From: an uncultured Collinsella sp.
Lineage (GTDB): Bacteria; Actinomycetota; Coriobacteriia; Coriobacteriales; Coriobacteriaceae
Length of the DNA: 23,079 nucleotides
Assembly: GCA_958412345.1 (NCBI GenBank)
Contig: CATYSO010000028.1
Span: 1 to 23,079 of the forward strand
Direction of reading: 5' to 3'
Below are positions 7,168 to 14,174 of this stretch, in pieces. The notes under the pieces are model-generated. The model did not search any database and was not told where the DNA came from. It saw nothing but the letters and a program-made list of their open reading frames with translations. Every line of letters begins with the position of its first letter. Positions within the stretch are counted from its first letter, which is position 1. Both the position numbers and the translations under genes were made by a program.

Positions 7168-7211
7168 CGCCATGACTTGGGCGTTGGATGCGCGTCAATC
7201 GCCAAAACAAA

Positions 7212-7248
7212 AAGGTAGATTTTTAGGCATGTCCCAAAAATCTACCTT
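7212..7248 (-). terminator. Strong hairpin terminator for the YaiI gene
   Basis: Arms 7212-7224 and 7236-7248 are complementary over 13 bp with an 11-nt loop. On the leftward strand the stem is followed by a T-rich run (complement of 7205-7213), giving a classic intrinsic terminator 3 bp past the YaiI stop. The loop contains the GGGACATGCC word shared with the repeat at 7118-7167. Confidence 0.8.
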
Positions 7249-7250
7249 GG

Positions 7251-7733
7251 TTAGCGTAACAGCTCGGTGAGGTTGCGCTTAAAGCGAGCGCGGTCTTCGC
7301 TGGTAAATGCTGCCGGACCGCGAGTGCGTCCGCCGGCGCGGCGTACCTTCTTTTCCTCGTGGCGAATAAACAGCTGCATGTCGATGGTTGCTTTGTCGTA
7401 GACGCGCCCGCGCACACCGATAGCGGCGGCATCGCGCCCGAGCACCATGCTCGCCAAGCCAATGTCCTGCGTCACGACCACGTCGCCCGCCTGCAGGCGT
7501 TCGACAATGGCAAAGTCGGCGCTGTCGGCGCCCACGCTCACGTCGAGTGTCGTGACCCAAAAGCCGCGTCGCGCGTGCTCGGCATCGCGCGGGTCGTCGC
7601 GGCGAATGTGCCGTTCCAGGTTTTGCGTGCTGTTGCCGGCGATAACAACGGCGACGCCCGCCCGCCGCGCGCAGTCAATCGACTCGCGCGTGACCGGGCA
7701 GGCGTCGGCATCAATAAAGAGCGTTCGCGGCAT
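7251..7733 (-). CDS. YaiI/YqxD family protein (DUF188, UPF0178)
   Basis: A 160-residue cytoplasmic protein. The opening FIDADACPV (5-13), the STQNLE stretch (about 35-40), VVTQDIGLA and the closing AFTSEDRARFKRNL are hallmarks of the DUF188 family. The fold is PIN/NYN-like, with conserved Asp residues at the N-terminus, so a nuclease role has been suggested, but the family has no established function. Its ATG (7731-7733) directly abuts the TAG of the HdeD-like gene (7734-7736), so the two are almost surely co-transcribed and perhaps translationally coupled. Length is normal for the family. Confidence 0.9.
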   Translation of the reverse strand: MPRTLFIDADACPVTRESIDCARRAGVAVVIAGNSTQNLERHIRRDDPRDAEHARRGFWVTTLDVSVGADSADFAIVERLQAGDVVVTQDIGLASMVLGRDAAAIGVRGRVYDKATIDMQLFIRHEEKKVRRAGGRTRGPAAFTSEDRARFKRNLTELLR

Positions 7734-8336
7734 CTAGTGCACCAGTTTGCCAAATTGAATAGCGCGAACAATCAGCGTTACGCCAAACACCAGCAGCGCG
7801 GCGCCGCTAAAGATGACGAGCATCTTGGCCGACCACAGCGGATAGATAAACACGAACATGCCGGCGATGATGGAGAGTGCGCCACTCAGAATGGCGAGGA
7901 CACGGTTGGACGAAAGCTCGGACTCCAGAATGGACATGACACCTTCGACAATCCAGCCAAAGCCGGCCACGATAACCACCATCGTGGTGAGTGTCGCGGT
8001 CGAGAAGGCCTGGTTGCGCAGGATTATGACGCCGCCCAGGATAATGAGTAGGTTGGAGATGATGCTCGTCACGCGCCAGCCGGTGGGCAGCAGCGGCTCA
8101 AAAATGGCAGTGAACAGCCTGATGGCAGCGGTGATTACAAAGTAAAAGCCCAGGACGGTCGTCAAAAAGACGAGGGACTTGGCGGGTGCAAAAAGCAGCG
8201 CGATGCCAGCAATGAGCGCCACGACGCCCGTGATGGCGTAGATCCAGCGCACGGCCTTGACGGCTTTGCCCGCCATACTCTTCTCGTCAAATCCAAACTG
8301 GCTCGATTTTTGGTCATCGTTCTTAAAGATGCCCAT
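7734..8336 (-). CDS. HdeD family (DUF308) membrane protein
   Basis: A 200-residue inner-membrane protein with a short polar N-terminus (MGIFKNDDQK) and about six to seven hydrophobic helices in pairs, the repeat pattern of DUF308/HdeD. In Enterobacteria HdeD is linked to acid resistance; here only the family is supported. I chose ATG 8336 because AAAGGAGA lies about 6 bp upstream. A second in-frame ATG at 8372 with GGAGA before it would add 12 residues and cannot be excluded. First gene of a two-gene operon with the DUF188 protein. Confidence 0.85.
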   Translation of the reverse strand: MGIFKNDDQKSSQFGFDEKSMAGKAVKAVRWIYAITGVVALIAGIALLFAPAKSLVFLTTVLGFYFVITAAIRLFTAIFEPLLPTGWRVTSIISNLLIILGGVIILRNQAFSTATLTTMVVIVAGFGWIVEGVMSILESELSSNRVLAILSGALSIIAGMFVFIYPLWSAKMLVIFSGAALLVFGVTLIVRAIQFGKLVH

Positions 8337-8553
8337 AACGTCTCCTTTCCGTGTGGTGTACGTCGCGTTCATTGCTCTCCGTGCGGCGTACGCCAAAAGT
8401 GCTGCAACAAGTATCGCCTAAGGGCGCCGATGCATGGGGCGGGAAGGACGAATTGCCGCCTGACATTCCCGAATTGTTACTTTTGTTCCCGCTTCAGTGA
8501 GGATTAATCAACAGCTGTAGAACATTACACCGCTGTATGTAATTGCCTACGTT

Positions 8554-8572
8554 TTAGGTTAGATTTTCCTAA
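8554..8572 (+). promoter_or_regulatory. DtxR/IdeR-like iron box upstream of nitroreductase
   Basis: TTAGGTTAGATTTTCCTAA matches the actinobacterial iron-box consensus TTAGGTTAGGCTAACCTAA at 15 of 19 positions, with the left half-site perfect and the right outer half conserved. It lies 28 bp before the chosen ATG, where a repressor would block transcription. I could not define -35/-10 boxes with confidence. Iron or manganese control is therefore inferred from one site. Confidence 0.5.
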
Positions 8573-8600
8573 GGACAATTGGCTTGTATTGGGGGTCCCT

Positions 8601-9272
8601 ATGAACGAAGTAGTTCCCGCGGCGCCGGTAAGCGCAGAATCGATGGCAAAGCAGGGCCGCGAAAAGCTCGGCTTGGACGCGTTTGATGCGTTGGTTCGTC
8701 GCGCCCGCACGTGCCGTCGCTTTGACGAGTCCATGCGCGTGCCGCGCGAGTTTTTGCTCGAGCTGGCGGAACTGGCGCACCTGGCTCCCTGCGGCGCCAA
8801 TGCTCAGCGTCTGCGTTTTCATGTGGTGAGCGGTGCCGAGGATTGCGCGCATGTATTTGATGAGCTTGCATGGGCCGGCGCGCTTAAGGATTGGCCGGGT
8901 CCTGCCGAGGGCGAGCGTCCGACCGGCTACATCGCGATTCTTGCCGAGCGCGCTGTTCCGGGTAAGCCCGCCGCGCCCATCACCGAGGTCGACACCGGCA
9001 TTGCCGCGCAGACGATGATGCTCGCCGCCCGCAGCGCCACGCCCGAGGTGGCAGCCTGCATGTTCAAGGCCTTTACGCCCCACGCGATCGAAGCCATGGG
9101 GCTCGATAACGACAAGTATGAGCTCAAGCTGATCATGGCTTTTGGCGTGCCGGCCGAGACGCAGATGATCGATGCGATCGATTCCAACCCCGACGGCTCA
9201 ATTAATTACTGGCGTGACGATGCGCAGGTGCACCACGTACCCAAGCGTTCGCTCGCCGACGTGCTGGTGTAG
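8601..9272 (+). CDS. Nitroreductase family FMN-dependent oxidoreductase
   Basis: A 223-residue cytoplasmic flavoprotein, expected to reduce nitro compounds, quinones or related substrates with NAD(P)H. RARTCRRFDESMRVPREFLLEL and then LAPCGANAQRLRFHVV (near residues 59-74) form the N-terminal FMN-binding pattern (R-x3-R-x-F; aP-x2-N-x-Q). The middle GIAAQTMMLAA helix and the closing FGVPAE are also typical. I prefer ATG 8601, preceded by a GGGGGT ribosome-binding site 5 bp upstream, over the in-frame TTG at 8589. It is single, with a DtxR-like box in front. Substrate is unknown; a short N-terminal extension (about 25 residues) precedes the domain. Confidence 0.87.
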   Translation: MNEVVPAAPVSAESMAKQGREKLGLDAFDALVRRARTCRRFDESMRVPREFLLELAELAHLAPCGANAQRLRFHVVSGAEDCAHVFDELAWAGALKDWPGPAEGERPTGYIAILAERAVPGKPAAPITEVDTGIAAQTMMLAARSATPEVAACMFKAFTPHAIEAMGLDNDKYELKLIMAFGVPAETQMIDAIDSNPDGSINYWRDDAQVHHVPKRSLADVLV

Positions 9273-9304
9273 TTGAGCGTCGTTGCGGTGTGATCCGGCG
9301 GTAA

Positions 9305-9339
9305 ACCACCACAAAGGTGCCTGTCCCCTTTGCGGTGGT
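9305..9339. repeat. REP-like palindrome with GGTGCCTGTCCCC core
   Basis: Arms 9305-9317 and 9327-9339 pair at 12 of 13 positions around TGCCTGTCC. The core GGTGCCTGTCCCC (9316-9328) is a word I know from REP elements, which are associated with REP-type tyrosine transposases (Y1/RAYT), in many bacteria. It sits between the nitroreductase stop and the phosphatase start and could also reduce read-through. Confidence 0.6.
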
Positions 9340-9354
9340 GCGAGGGGAGGGCAT

Positions 9355-9897
9355 GTGGCCGATCTATATTTGGTACGGCATGGGCAGACTGAGCTCAATG
9401 TGCAGAGCATTTTGCAGGGCTGGCACGATTCGCCGCTTACGGCGCGCGGGCGCGAGCAGGCGCTGACGGCGCGTACGGCGTTTGCGGCGCGTGGCGTGGC
9501 CTTTGATCATGTGTATTCCTCGCCGTTGGGCCGGGCGCGGCATACGGCCGAGCTTATCGTTGGCGAGGGCCGTTCCATTGAGCTGGTCGATGACCTGCGT
9601 GAGTGGCATTTTGGCTCGCTGGAGGGCACATCAAATCGCGAGATGCCGCCGCAGCCCTGGGGCGATTATCCGGTGGCCTTTGGCGGCGAGTCGGAAGTGC
9701 AGCTTCAGTCGCGCATGGTCGCGGCGCTGTCCCGCATCATGGCCAGGCCGCAGCACGACTGCGTGCTGGCGGTTTCCCACGGCTCAGCCTGCCAGGAGTT
9801 TCTTGAGTATGTGACTGGCGGGGGAGAGCTACCCGACAACGGTGCCGTGCTTCATTTTGGCTATTGCGACGGGGCGTTTTCGCTCCTTGATTGGTAA
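9355..9897 (+). CDS. Histidine phosphatase (phosphoglycerate mutase-like), first of a tandem pair
   Basis: A 180-residue member of the histidine phosphatase superfamily. YLVRHGQTELN gives the phosphorylated His9 with Arg8; Arg60, Glu83 in REWHFGSLEG and His142 in AVSHGSA complete the active site. The pattern fits GpmB/CobC/PhoE-like phosphatases; the substrate cannot be read from sequence. I choose GTG 9355, which has a strong GAGGGGAGG 4 bp upstream, rather than the upstream in-frame start at 9283 that would add 24 residues lying across the REP-like palindrome. It is followed 18 bp later by a paralogue with the same layout, so they are one operon from a local duplication. Confidence 0.9.
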   Translation: MADLYLVRHGQTELNVQSILQGWHDSPLTARGREQALTARTAFAARGVAFDHVYSSPLGRARHTAELIVGEGRSIELVDDLREWHFGSLEGTSNREMPPQPWGDYPVAFGGESEVQLQSRMVAALSRIMARPQHDCVLAVSHGSACQEFLEYVTGGGELPDNGAVLHFGYCDGAFSLLDW

Positions 9898-9915
9898 CGA
9901 ACGAAAGGACCCCCT

Positions 9916-10551
9916 ATGAATAAAGACCTGTATCTGGTTCGTCATGGGCAGACGATATTTAACCTCAAACGCATTATTCAGGGCTGGAGCGACTCGCCGC
10001 TCACGCAGCTGGGTTGCGACCAGGCGGCGCGCGCCGGCATGTTTTTGCGTGCGCGCGGCATTGAGCCCGACCACGCCTACACCTCGACGCTGCATCGCAC
10101 CGAGCAGACTATCGCCAACCTGTGGCCGGGCCTTGCCTACGAGCGCCTTGACGGCCTGCGCGAGTGGTTCTTTGGCGATTTTGAAGCCGAGCGCGTGATG
10201 TTGATGCCCGAGCGCCCGTGGCGCGATTTCTATCGCCAGTTTGGCGGCGAGGGTCAGATGCAGGTGCGTAAGCGCATGGTGGCGACGCTGACCGAGCTCA
10301 TGCAGAAGCCTGATCACACCTGCGTACTTGCGGTGAGCCACGGATCGGCCATCAAGGAGTTTTTGGACCACGTGAGGGGAGCGGCGGCCGACGAGCGCGA
10401 GCGCGTGCCGGGCAACTGTTCGGTGCTGCATTTCGTGTTTGACGATACGACCGATACGTTTGAACTGGTTGAGATCTTTACGCAGGAAGACTACGCGCGC
10501 GAGCTGGGGCTTGAGCCGCTCGTGGCTGCCGCGGGTCCGCAGCGCGGGTAG
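9916..10551 (+). CDS. Histidine phosphatase (phosphoglycerate mutase-like), second of a tandem pair
   Basis: A 211-residue paralogue of the gene before it. LVRHGQTIFN holds His10; Arg61, Glu83 in REWFFGDFEAE and His142 in AVSHGSAIKEF fill the same active-site positions, at almost identical residue numbers. Both proteins share GW.DSPLT and the FGGE stretch near 109-112. The C-terminus is about 30 residues longer (QEDYARELGLEPLV and on). ATG 9916 has AAAGGA upstream. The two may have different substrates, or act on cobalamin, sugar-phosphate or nucleotide intermediates; no neighbour decides it. Confidence 0.9.
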   Translation: MNKDLYLVRHGQTIFNLKRIIQGWSDSPLTQLGCDQAARAGMFLRARGIEPDHAYTSTLHRTEQTIANLWPGLAYERLDGLREWFFGDFEAERVMLMPERPWRDFYRQFGGEGQMQVRKRMVATLTELMQKPDHTCVLAVSHGSAIKEFLDHVRGAAADERERVPGNCSVLHFVFDDTTDTFELVEIFTQEDYARELGLEPLVAAAGPQRG

Positions 10552-10596
10552 TTTGGGCGTGGCGACGCGGATCGCCGACATCATTGCTCGATGTGA

Positions 10597-10634
10597 AAGG
10601 GGCGGGGATGCATGCGCATGTATCCCCACCCCTT
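10597..10634. terminator. Bidirectional terminator between convergent genes
   Basis: Arms 10597-10609 and 10622-10634 pair at 12 of 13 positions, with a 12-nt loop. On the rightward strand GTTTGTT follows. It separates the phosphatase pair from the oppositely directed DUF1015-like gene and probably serves both. Confidence 0.75.
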
Positions 10635-10678
10635 GTTTGTTGGGCTGCCGAGTCTTTGTACTGGGCGTTTACGTTCTA

Positions 10679-11362
10679 TTAGAACCGTGCGATCTGGTGG
10701 GTGAGCAAACCCGTCGGAATCTGCGGTGCGCCGCCGGCGACCTGTGCGGCGGGGAATAGCGCGGCAACGGTAAAGTTGAACGGCTCTTTGCCCGTGTAGG
10801 CGCCGGCTGTGCGGGCGTCGTCTGCTAGGAGCTGCGCCGCCCCTGCCAGCGCGGCAGCGTAGGTGGGGTCGTCTGCCGGCGTCGGCTCCGGTGCCTGGTC
10901 GAGCATGGCTCGGATGGCGGCAACAGCGTCCTCGCGCTTGACTTCCCATACGCGATGCGTAATGCCGGTGGGGTCGGTGACGGCGTAGAGCGAGGCGCCC
11001 TCTTTGGCAGCGCCCAGGATGATGTCCATGACGGGTGACGCCTCGTAGGCGAGCGACACGGGGCGCGGCTGAACTTTGAGTTCGGCGATCGCGTGCGCAG
11101 CGGCGGCCACGTCAGCGCTGGCATCGCCCTTGCCGCCCGCAAGTACACTCGTCGGGCAAATCGCCACGACACCCGTCACGCGTCCCGGCTCGCCCGAGCA
11201 TTCGTACACGTAATACGCCGCACCCGGGTCCTTGAGCATGAGCCCATCGGCAATGGCTCCGCGCAGGGTGTCGTTGCCGCTCAGGATACCGACCATCTGC
11301 GGCAGCGCCTCGAGCACGCGGTCCTGAGCTGGGCGGATGCAGGGAAACGGAAGTGCTTTCAT
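10679..11362 (-). CDS. Shortened DUF1015-like protein
   Basis: A 227-residue protein. PFPCIRPAQDRV near the start, AAYYVYECSGEPGRVTGVVAIC (about 48-69), THRVWEVKREDAVAAIRAML and EPFNFTVAALFPAAQ follow the order of segments in DUF1015 proteins (pfralRP; YvYr; HrlW.v.d; ynf.l..lfp). Those proteins are usually about 400 residues and carry HE.T and GHHR-type motifs, which I do not find here. It is therefore a reduced or diverged member whose original activity may be lost. DUF1015 genes are often near serA/serC in Firmicutes, and serCA is present further right in this window. It lies 39 bp behind the M20 peptidase gene on the same strand, probably as one operon. The family has no firmly established function. 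Confidence 0.6.
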   Translation of the reverse strand: MKALPFPCIRPAQDRVLEALPQMVGILSGNDTLRGAIADGLMLKDPGAAYYVYECSGEPGRVTGVVAICPTSVLAGGKGDASADVAAAAHAIAELKVQPRPVSLAYEASPVMDIILGAAKEGASLYAVTDPTGITHRVWEVKREDAVAAIRAMLDQAPEPTPADDPTYAAALAGAAQLLADDARTAGAYTGKEPFNFTVAALFPAAQVAGGAPQIPTGLLTHQIARF

Positions 11363-11401
11363 GGGCGGTCCTAACGCGCGAGTCGGTTTGTTCGCGGCTT
11401 A

Positions 11402-12622
11402 TTATGCCCCAACTTGGCTATCCGCGCCCCAGAGCGTATTGTCGGCGAGCGCGATCAGCACCTGTTGGCAGCGAACGATGTCGGCGTGGGGCACATATTC
11501 GTTGGGCTTGTGCGCGAGCGCGAGCGACCCGGGGCCATAGCTCATGCAGTTGCGGTTTCCCGTCTTGCCGGCAATGACGGCAGTGTCGGTGTAGCCGGTA
11601 AAGAAGCCGACGGTCGTGTCCGCGTCCGTCACGCCATCGGCGGCACGCTTAAGCGCTGCTAGAAGGGGAGAGCTCGGGTCGCGCTCGATGGCGGGGCGGT
11701 CGCCCGTCACGGTGTAGCTGCCATGGCAACCGGGAACGGCGTCCTCGGCGGCGGCAATGGCCTGCTCGACCATGTTGATCGCGGCGGTCGTGTCGGTCGG
11801 CGGCGTCAGGCGCATGTCGACCCAGACCTTGGCGTGGTCGGGCACGACATAGGGGCGATAGCCGCCCTCTATCTGTCCAAACGTGATGGTCGAAGGACCC
11901 AGCTCATCATGCACGGGCAGCGTCGCAAACGTGCGACGAAGCGAGCACACGACCTCGGCCATGGCGGCGACGGCGTCGGCGCCCTTCCAAGGCTGGCTTG
12001 CATGAGCCGTGACGCCGGCCATCTCGATCTCGAACCACGTGCGACCCTTGTGCGCCACCTGGATCTGCCCGTCGGTGGGCTCGGTGTCCAGCACCCATTC
12101 GCGCGAGCCGACCCAACCGGCATTGATGGCCGCCTCGGAGCCGCGCATAAAGTCTTCCTCGTCGACCGAGCAGATGAGCGAAAAGCCGCGGCGGGGCAGC
12201 GTGCCATCCGCCGCCACGCGCTCGAGCGTATGGACCAGTGCGGCAATGGCGCAGGCCAGGCCACCCTTCATATCGCAGGCACCGCGGCCATAGAGTTTAT
12301 CGTCGCGCACAACCGCCCCAAGCGGTGCGATGTCTGCGTCCCAGCCATCGCCCAAGGTGACGGTATCCATGTGGCAGATATAGACCAGCCGCGGCTCGTC
12401 GCTTTGGCCCGGCACGGTGACTTTAAGGTTGCGGCGCCCGGGCAGCACCTCGAGTTCCTCAACCTGCACGGCATGGAGCACCGGATGACTCAACCGCTCC
12501 AGCTGAGCCTCAACCAGCGCTTTGATATACCGCTCAATTTCATCCTCATACGCGCCCGGGTCTGAGCTGTCGATCCGCACGAGCCCTTGCGTAAGCCGCC
12601 AAGCAAAGTCCTCATCAACCAT
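11402..12622 (-). CDS. M20 family metallopeptidase / deacylase (ArgE/DapE/CPG2-like)
   Basis: A 406-residue zinc hydrolase. Metal ligands and catalytic residues are visible: YICHMDTV with His84 and Asp86, GRGACDMKGG with Asp117, VDEED (153-157) with the Glu155/Glu156 pair, LDTEPTD (about 179-184), His207 in the TAHAS dimerisation segment and the last His in ALAHKPNEYV. The family cuts terminal amide bonds of peptides, acyl amino acids or succinyl-diaminopimelate; the exact substrate is not clear. I prefer ATG 12622 with GTGAGG just upstream over an ATG 10 codons earlier. It is followed by the DUF1015-like gene. Confidence 0.9.
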   Translation of the reverse strand: MVDEDFAWRLTQGLVRIDSSDPGAYEDEIERYIKALVEAQLERLSHPVLHAVQVEELEVLPGRRNLKVTVPGQSDEPRLVYICHMDTVTLGDGWDADIAPLGAVVRDDKLYGRGACDMKGGLACAIAALVHTLERVAADGTLPRRGFSLICSVDEEDFMRGSEAAINAGWVGSREWVLDTEPTDGQIQVAHKGRTWFEIEMAGVTAHASQPWKGADAVAAMAEVVCSLRRTFATLPVHDELGPSTITFGQIEGGYRPYVVPDHAKVWVDMRLTPPTDTTAAINMVEQAIAAAEDAVPGCHGSYTVTGDRPAIERDPSSPLLAALKRAADGVTDADTTVGFFTGYTDTAVIAGKTGNRNCMSYGPGSLALAHKPNEYVPHADIVRCQQVLIALADNTLWGADSQVGA

Positions 12623-12776
12623 ATGCAACCTCACAATCAGTCTGCTTTCCAAACCGATTGTAAGCCTCCTGAGAGATCTGCGACGTGCGCGCAGCAGTAT
12701 TTACCGTTCGCAGGCCGAGCCAGCGCGTTTACCGTCCAAGCGGGTTTACAAACGACGCAGTGGGTACGTACCCTTC

Positions 12777-13826
12777 ATGGACGACATGCTATGCGACACA
12801 TCTGCCTTTCGGTATCACCGGATACCCCCACAGGTTTTGGCGATAATGCCGGACCTGCCCGATTCTGCGGACGATCCGCGCAGGGAGCACCTATGTGAGC
12901 ATCCGCTCGTCAAGCATTTCCTGGGCACCCCGTTACACGTGTTGTCGCAGGGCAGCTGCGGGCGTAAGGGCGATCGCATTGTCAGGCATGTTTGGAACGG
13001 GGAGAGGCCGTTTGATTCCGTGCGGCAGACAGAGTTTGGCCTCGATGTCGCGTCCCCACTCTTTACCCTGCTGTCCCTGGCTTCCTCGGTCTCAAACGAG
13101 CGTCTGATCATGTGCATGTATGAGATGTGCGGCACCTTTGCCGTGTGCAAGATTGCGCCTCAGGTAAAGTCGGCACTTGTGCAGGCATATGGGGGCCAGT
13201 GGGGTGACGCACGGTTGGGCTGGGAAAACGTAAAGGATGTCTCGGGGAGTCCAACGGACTTGTGGAAACGACCGCCTTTGATCGAGTTCTCTGAGCTTGC
13301 AGAGTACGTCGATAAGATCCGGGGGCTCCGCGGCGCTAAATCGTTCATACGAGCCGCGAAATGCATTACGGGGGTGGCAGCATCGCCGCTCGAGGTCCAG
13401 GCTTCGATGCTGTTTGGCCTTACGAGGTTGCGCGGCGGCGAAGGGCTGCGCCTTACCAATAACGTTGAGATTCGTATGACGCGCAGCGCCCGCCTGATTT
13501 CGGGGCTTGATAGGCGCTATGCCGATATCCTGCTGGCAAATAAGGACGGCAGCCGAGAGTGTCTGGTTGAATGCCAAGGTAAAGCCATTCACGGATCCAT
13601 AGAATCCAAGATTTCGGACTCCGATCGAACGACGGCCTTGCAAGCCATGGGATATCCCGTCGTTCTGATGACCTATGGTCAGCTGGCCGATTCCGATGCC
13701 TTCCGCGTGGTGATGGAGCTCATCATGTCCTATCTCGATGTGCCGCTGAAAGACAAGACGCCGCGACAGCAGGAGCTCGAACGGCGGCTTCGTGAGGAGA
13801 TTTTTATCGATTGGGCAGGAATGTAG
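12777..13826 (+). CDS. Orphan DUF559/AbiEi-like nuclease-fold protein (copy 2)
   Basis: A 349-residue protein. After CDTSAFRYHRIPP (6-18), typical of Coriobacteriia members as I remember them, come KHFLGTPLHVLS (46-58) and GLDVASPLFTLLSLASSV (88-105), resembling the AbiEi-like N-terminal part. The linker carries SPLEV (203-207) and a GG turn (220-221). The C-terminal nuclease-like part shows Asp250 (ADILL), VECQGKAIH with Glu265, Gln267, Lys269 and His272, Asp281/Asp283-Arg284, and MGYPVVLMTYGQL. It is a paralogue of 3342-4532 with the same segment order but low identity. ATG 12777 has no clear ribosome-binding site. The reading frame is open further upstream (to 12522), but that part lies opposite the M20 gene. 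The gene stands alone. Biological role is unknown. Confidence 0.72.
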   Translation: MDDMLCDTSAFRYHRIPPQVLAIMPDLPDSADDPRREHLCEHPLVKHFLGTPLHVLSQGSCGRKGDRIVRHVWNGERPFDSVRQTEFGLDVASPLFTLLSLASSVSNERLIMCMYEMCGTFAVCKIAPQVKSALVQAYGGQWGDARLGWENVKDVSGSPTDLWKRPPLIEFSELAEYVDKIRGLRGAKSFIRAAKCITGVAASPLEVQASMLFGLTRLRGGEGLRLTNNVEIRMTRSARLISGLDRRYADILLANKDGSRECLVECQGKAIHGSIESKISDSDRTTALQAMGYPVVLMTYGQLADSDAFRVVMELIMSYLDVPLKDKTPRQQELERRLREEIFIDWAGM

Positions 13827-14105
13827 CCGCGCGGGTGGAAAACGGTCGCGCGGACTAGAGTTTTGGTCGCAAAAAAGGCTTCGATTTTGCCTTGGAGGGG
13901 CCTTAAAAATGCTATCTAGAATAAGTTGTTTCGGAAAATCGACAGTCAACTTACATTCGGCACATATAGATCGATTTTTACCTATTAAAGTCCCTGATAA
14001 AGCTGTTTATCAAAGCGGGTGTGCTTAGCGACTTGAGCCTCACTATCGATTATCTGAAAAAACTTGTTCTGGGTATCATTTTAAAGTCGTCCGGAGCAAC
14101 AAAAT
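13827..14105 (+). repeat. AT-rich, repeat-like tail after the second nuclease-like gene
   Basis: This gene-free stretch is clearly AT-richer than its neighbours. TGATAAA (13995-14001) and TTTATCA (14006-14012) form a perfect small hairpin, and GCAAAA/TTTTGC (13869-13890) another. From 13869 it is loosely collinear with the left end of the element at 3081-3329: GCAAAAA, then GGGG 28 bp later in both, then TTAA and CTAT at similar distances. A 40-codon frame from ATG 13909 has no supporting features and is not called. Confidence 0.4.
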
Positions 14106-14134
14106 CGGCCCCCGTTTCGTGAAAACGGGGGCCG
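14106..14134 (-). terminator. Intrinsic terminator of the serCA operon
   Basis: Arms 14106-14117 and 14123-14134 form a perfect 12-bp, GC-rich stem with a 5-nt loop. On the leftward strand it is followed by ATTTTGTT. It lies 40 bp past the serA stop. Confidence 0.88.
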
Positions 14135-14174
14135 AATGGGCTTCGTGGCCTGTCTGACAGGCTTGGCGTCGGCG

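Noticed and set aside
6581..7210. Minus-strand frame opposite the His-rich loop of the transporter
   Set aside because: Composition reflects the reverse complement of His/Asp codons. There are no motifs and no start signal.
9283..9354. Upstream start of the first histidine phosphatase
   Set aside because: It would encode a segment crossing the REP-like palindrome, whereas GTG 9355 has a strong ribosome-binding site and places the RHG motif where its paralogue has it.
12522..12776. An 85-codon N-terminal extension of the second nuclease-like protein
   Set aside because: The upstream part lies opposite the M20 gene for much of its length and its composition is unlike the rest. The family-like start CDTSAFRYHR fits ATG 12777.
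13909..14028. A small gene in the AT-rich stretch after the second nuclease-like gene
   Set aside because: A 40-codon frame from ATG 13909 has no ribosome-binding site and no recognisable motif. The stretch is better explained as repeat-like DNA.
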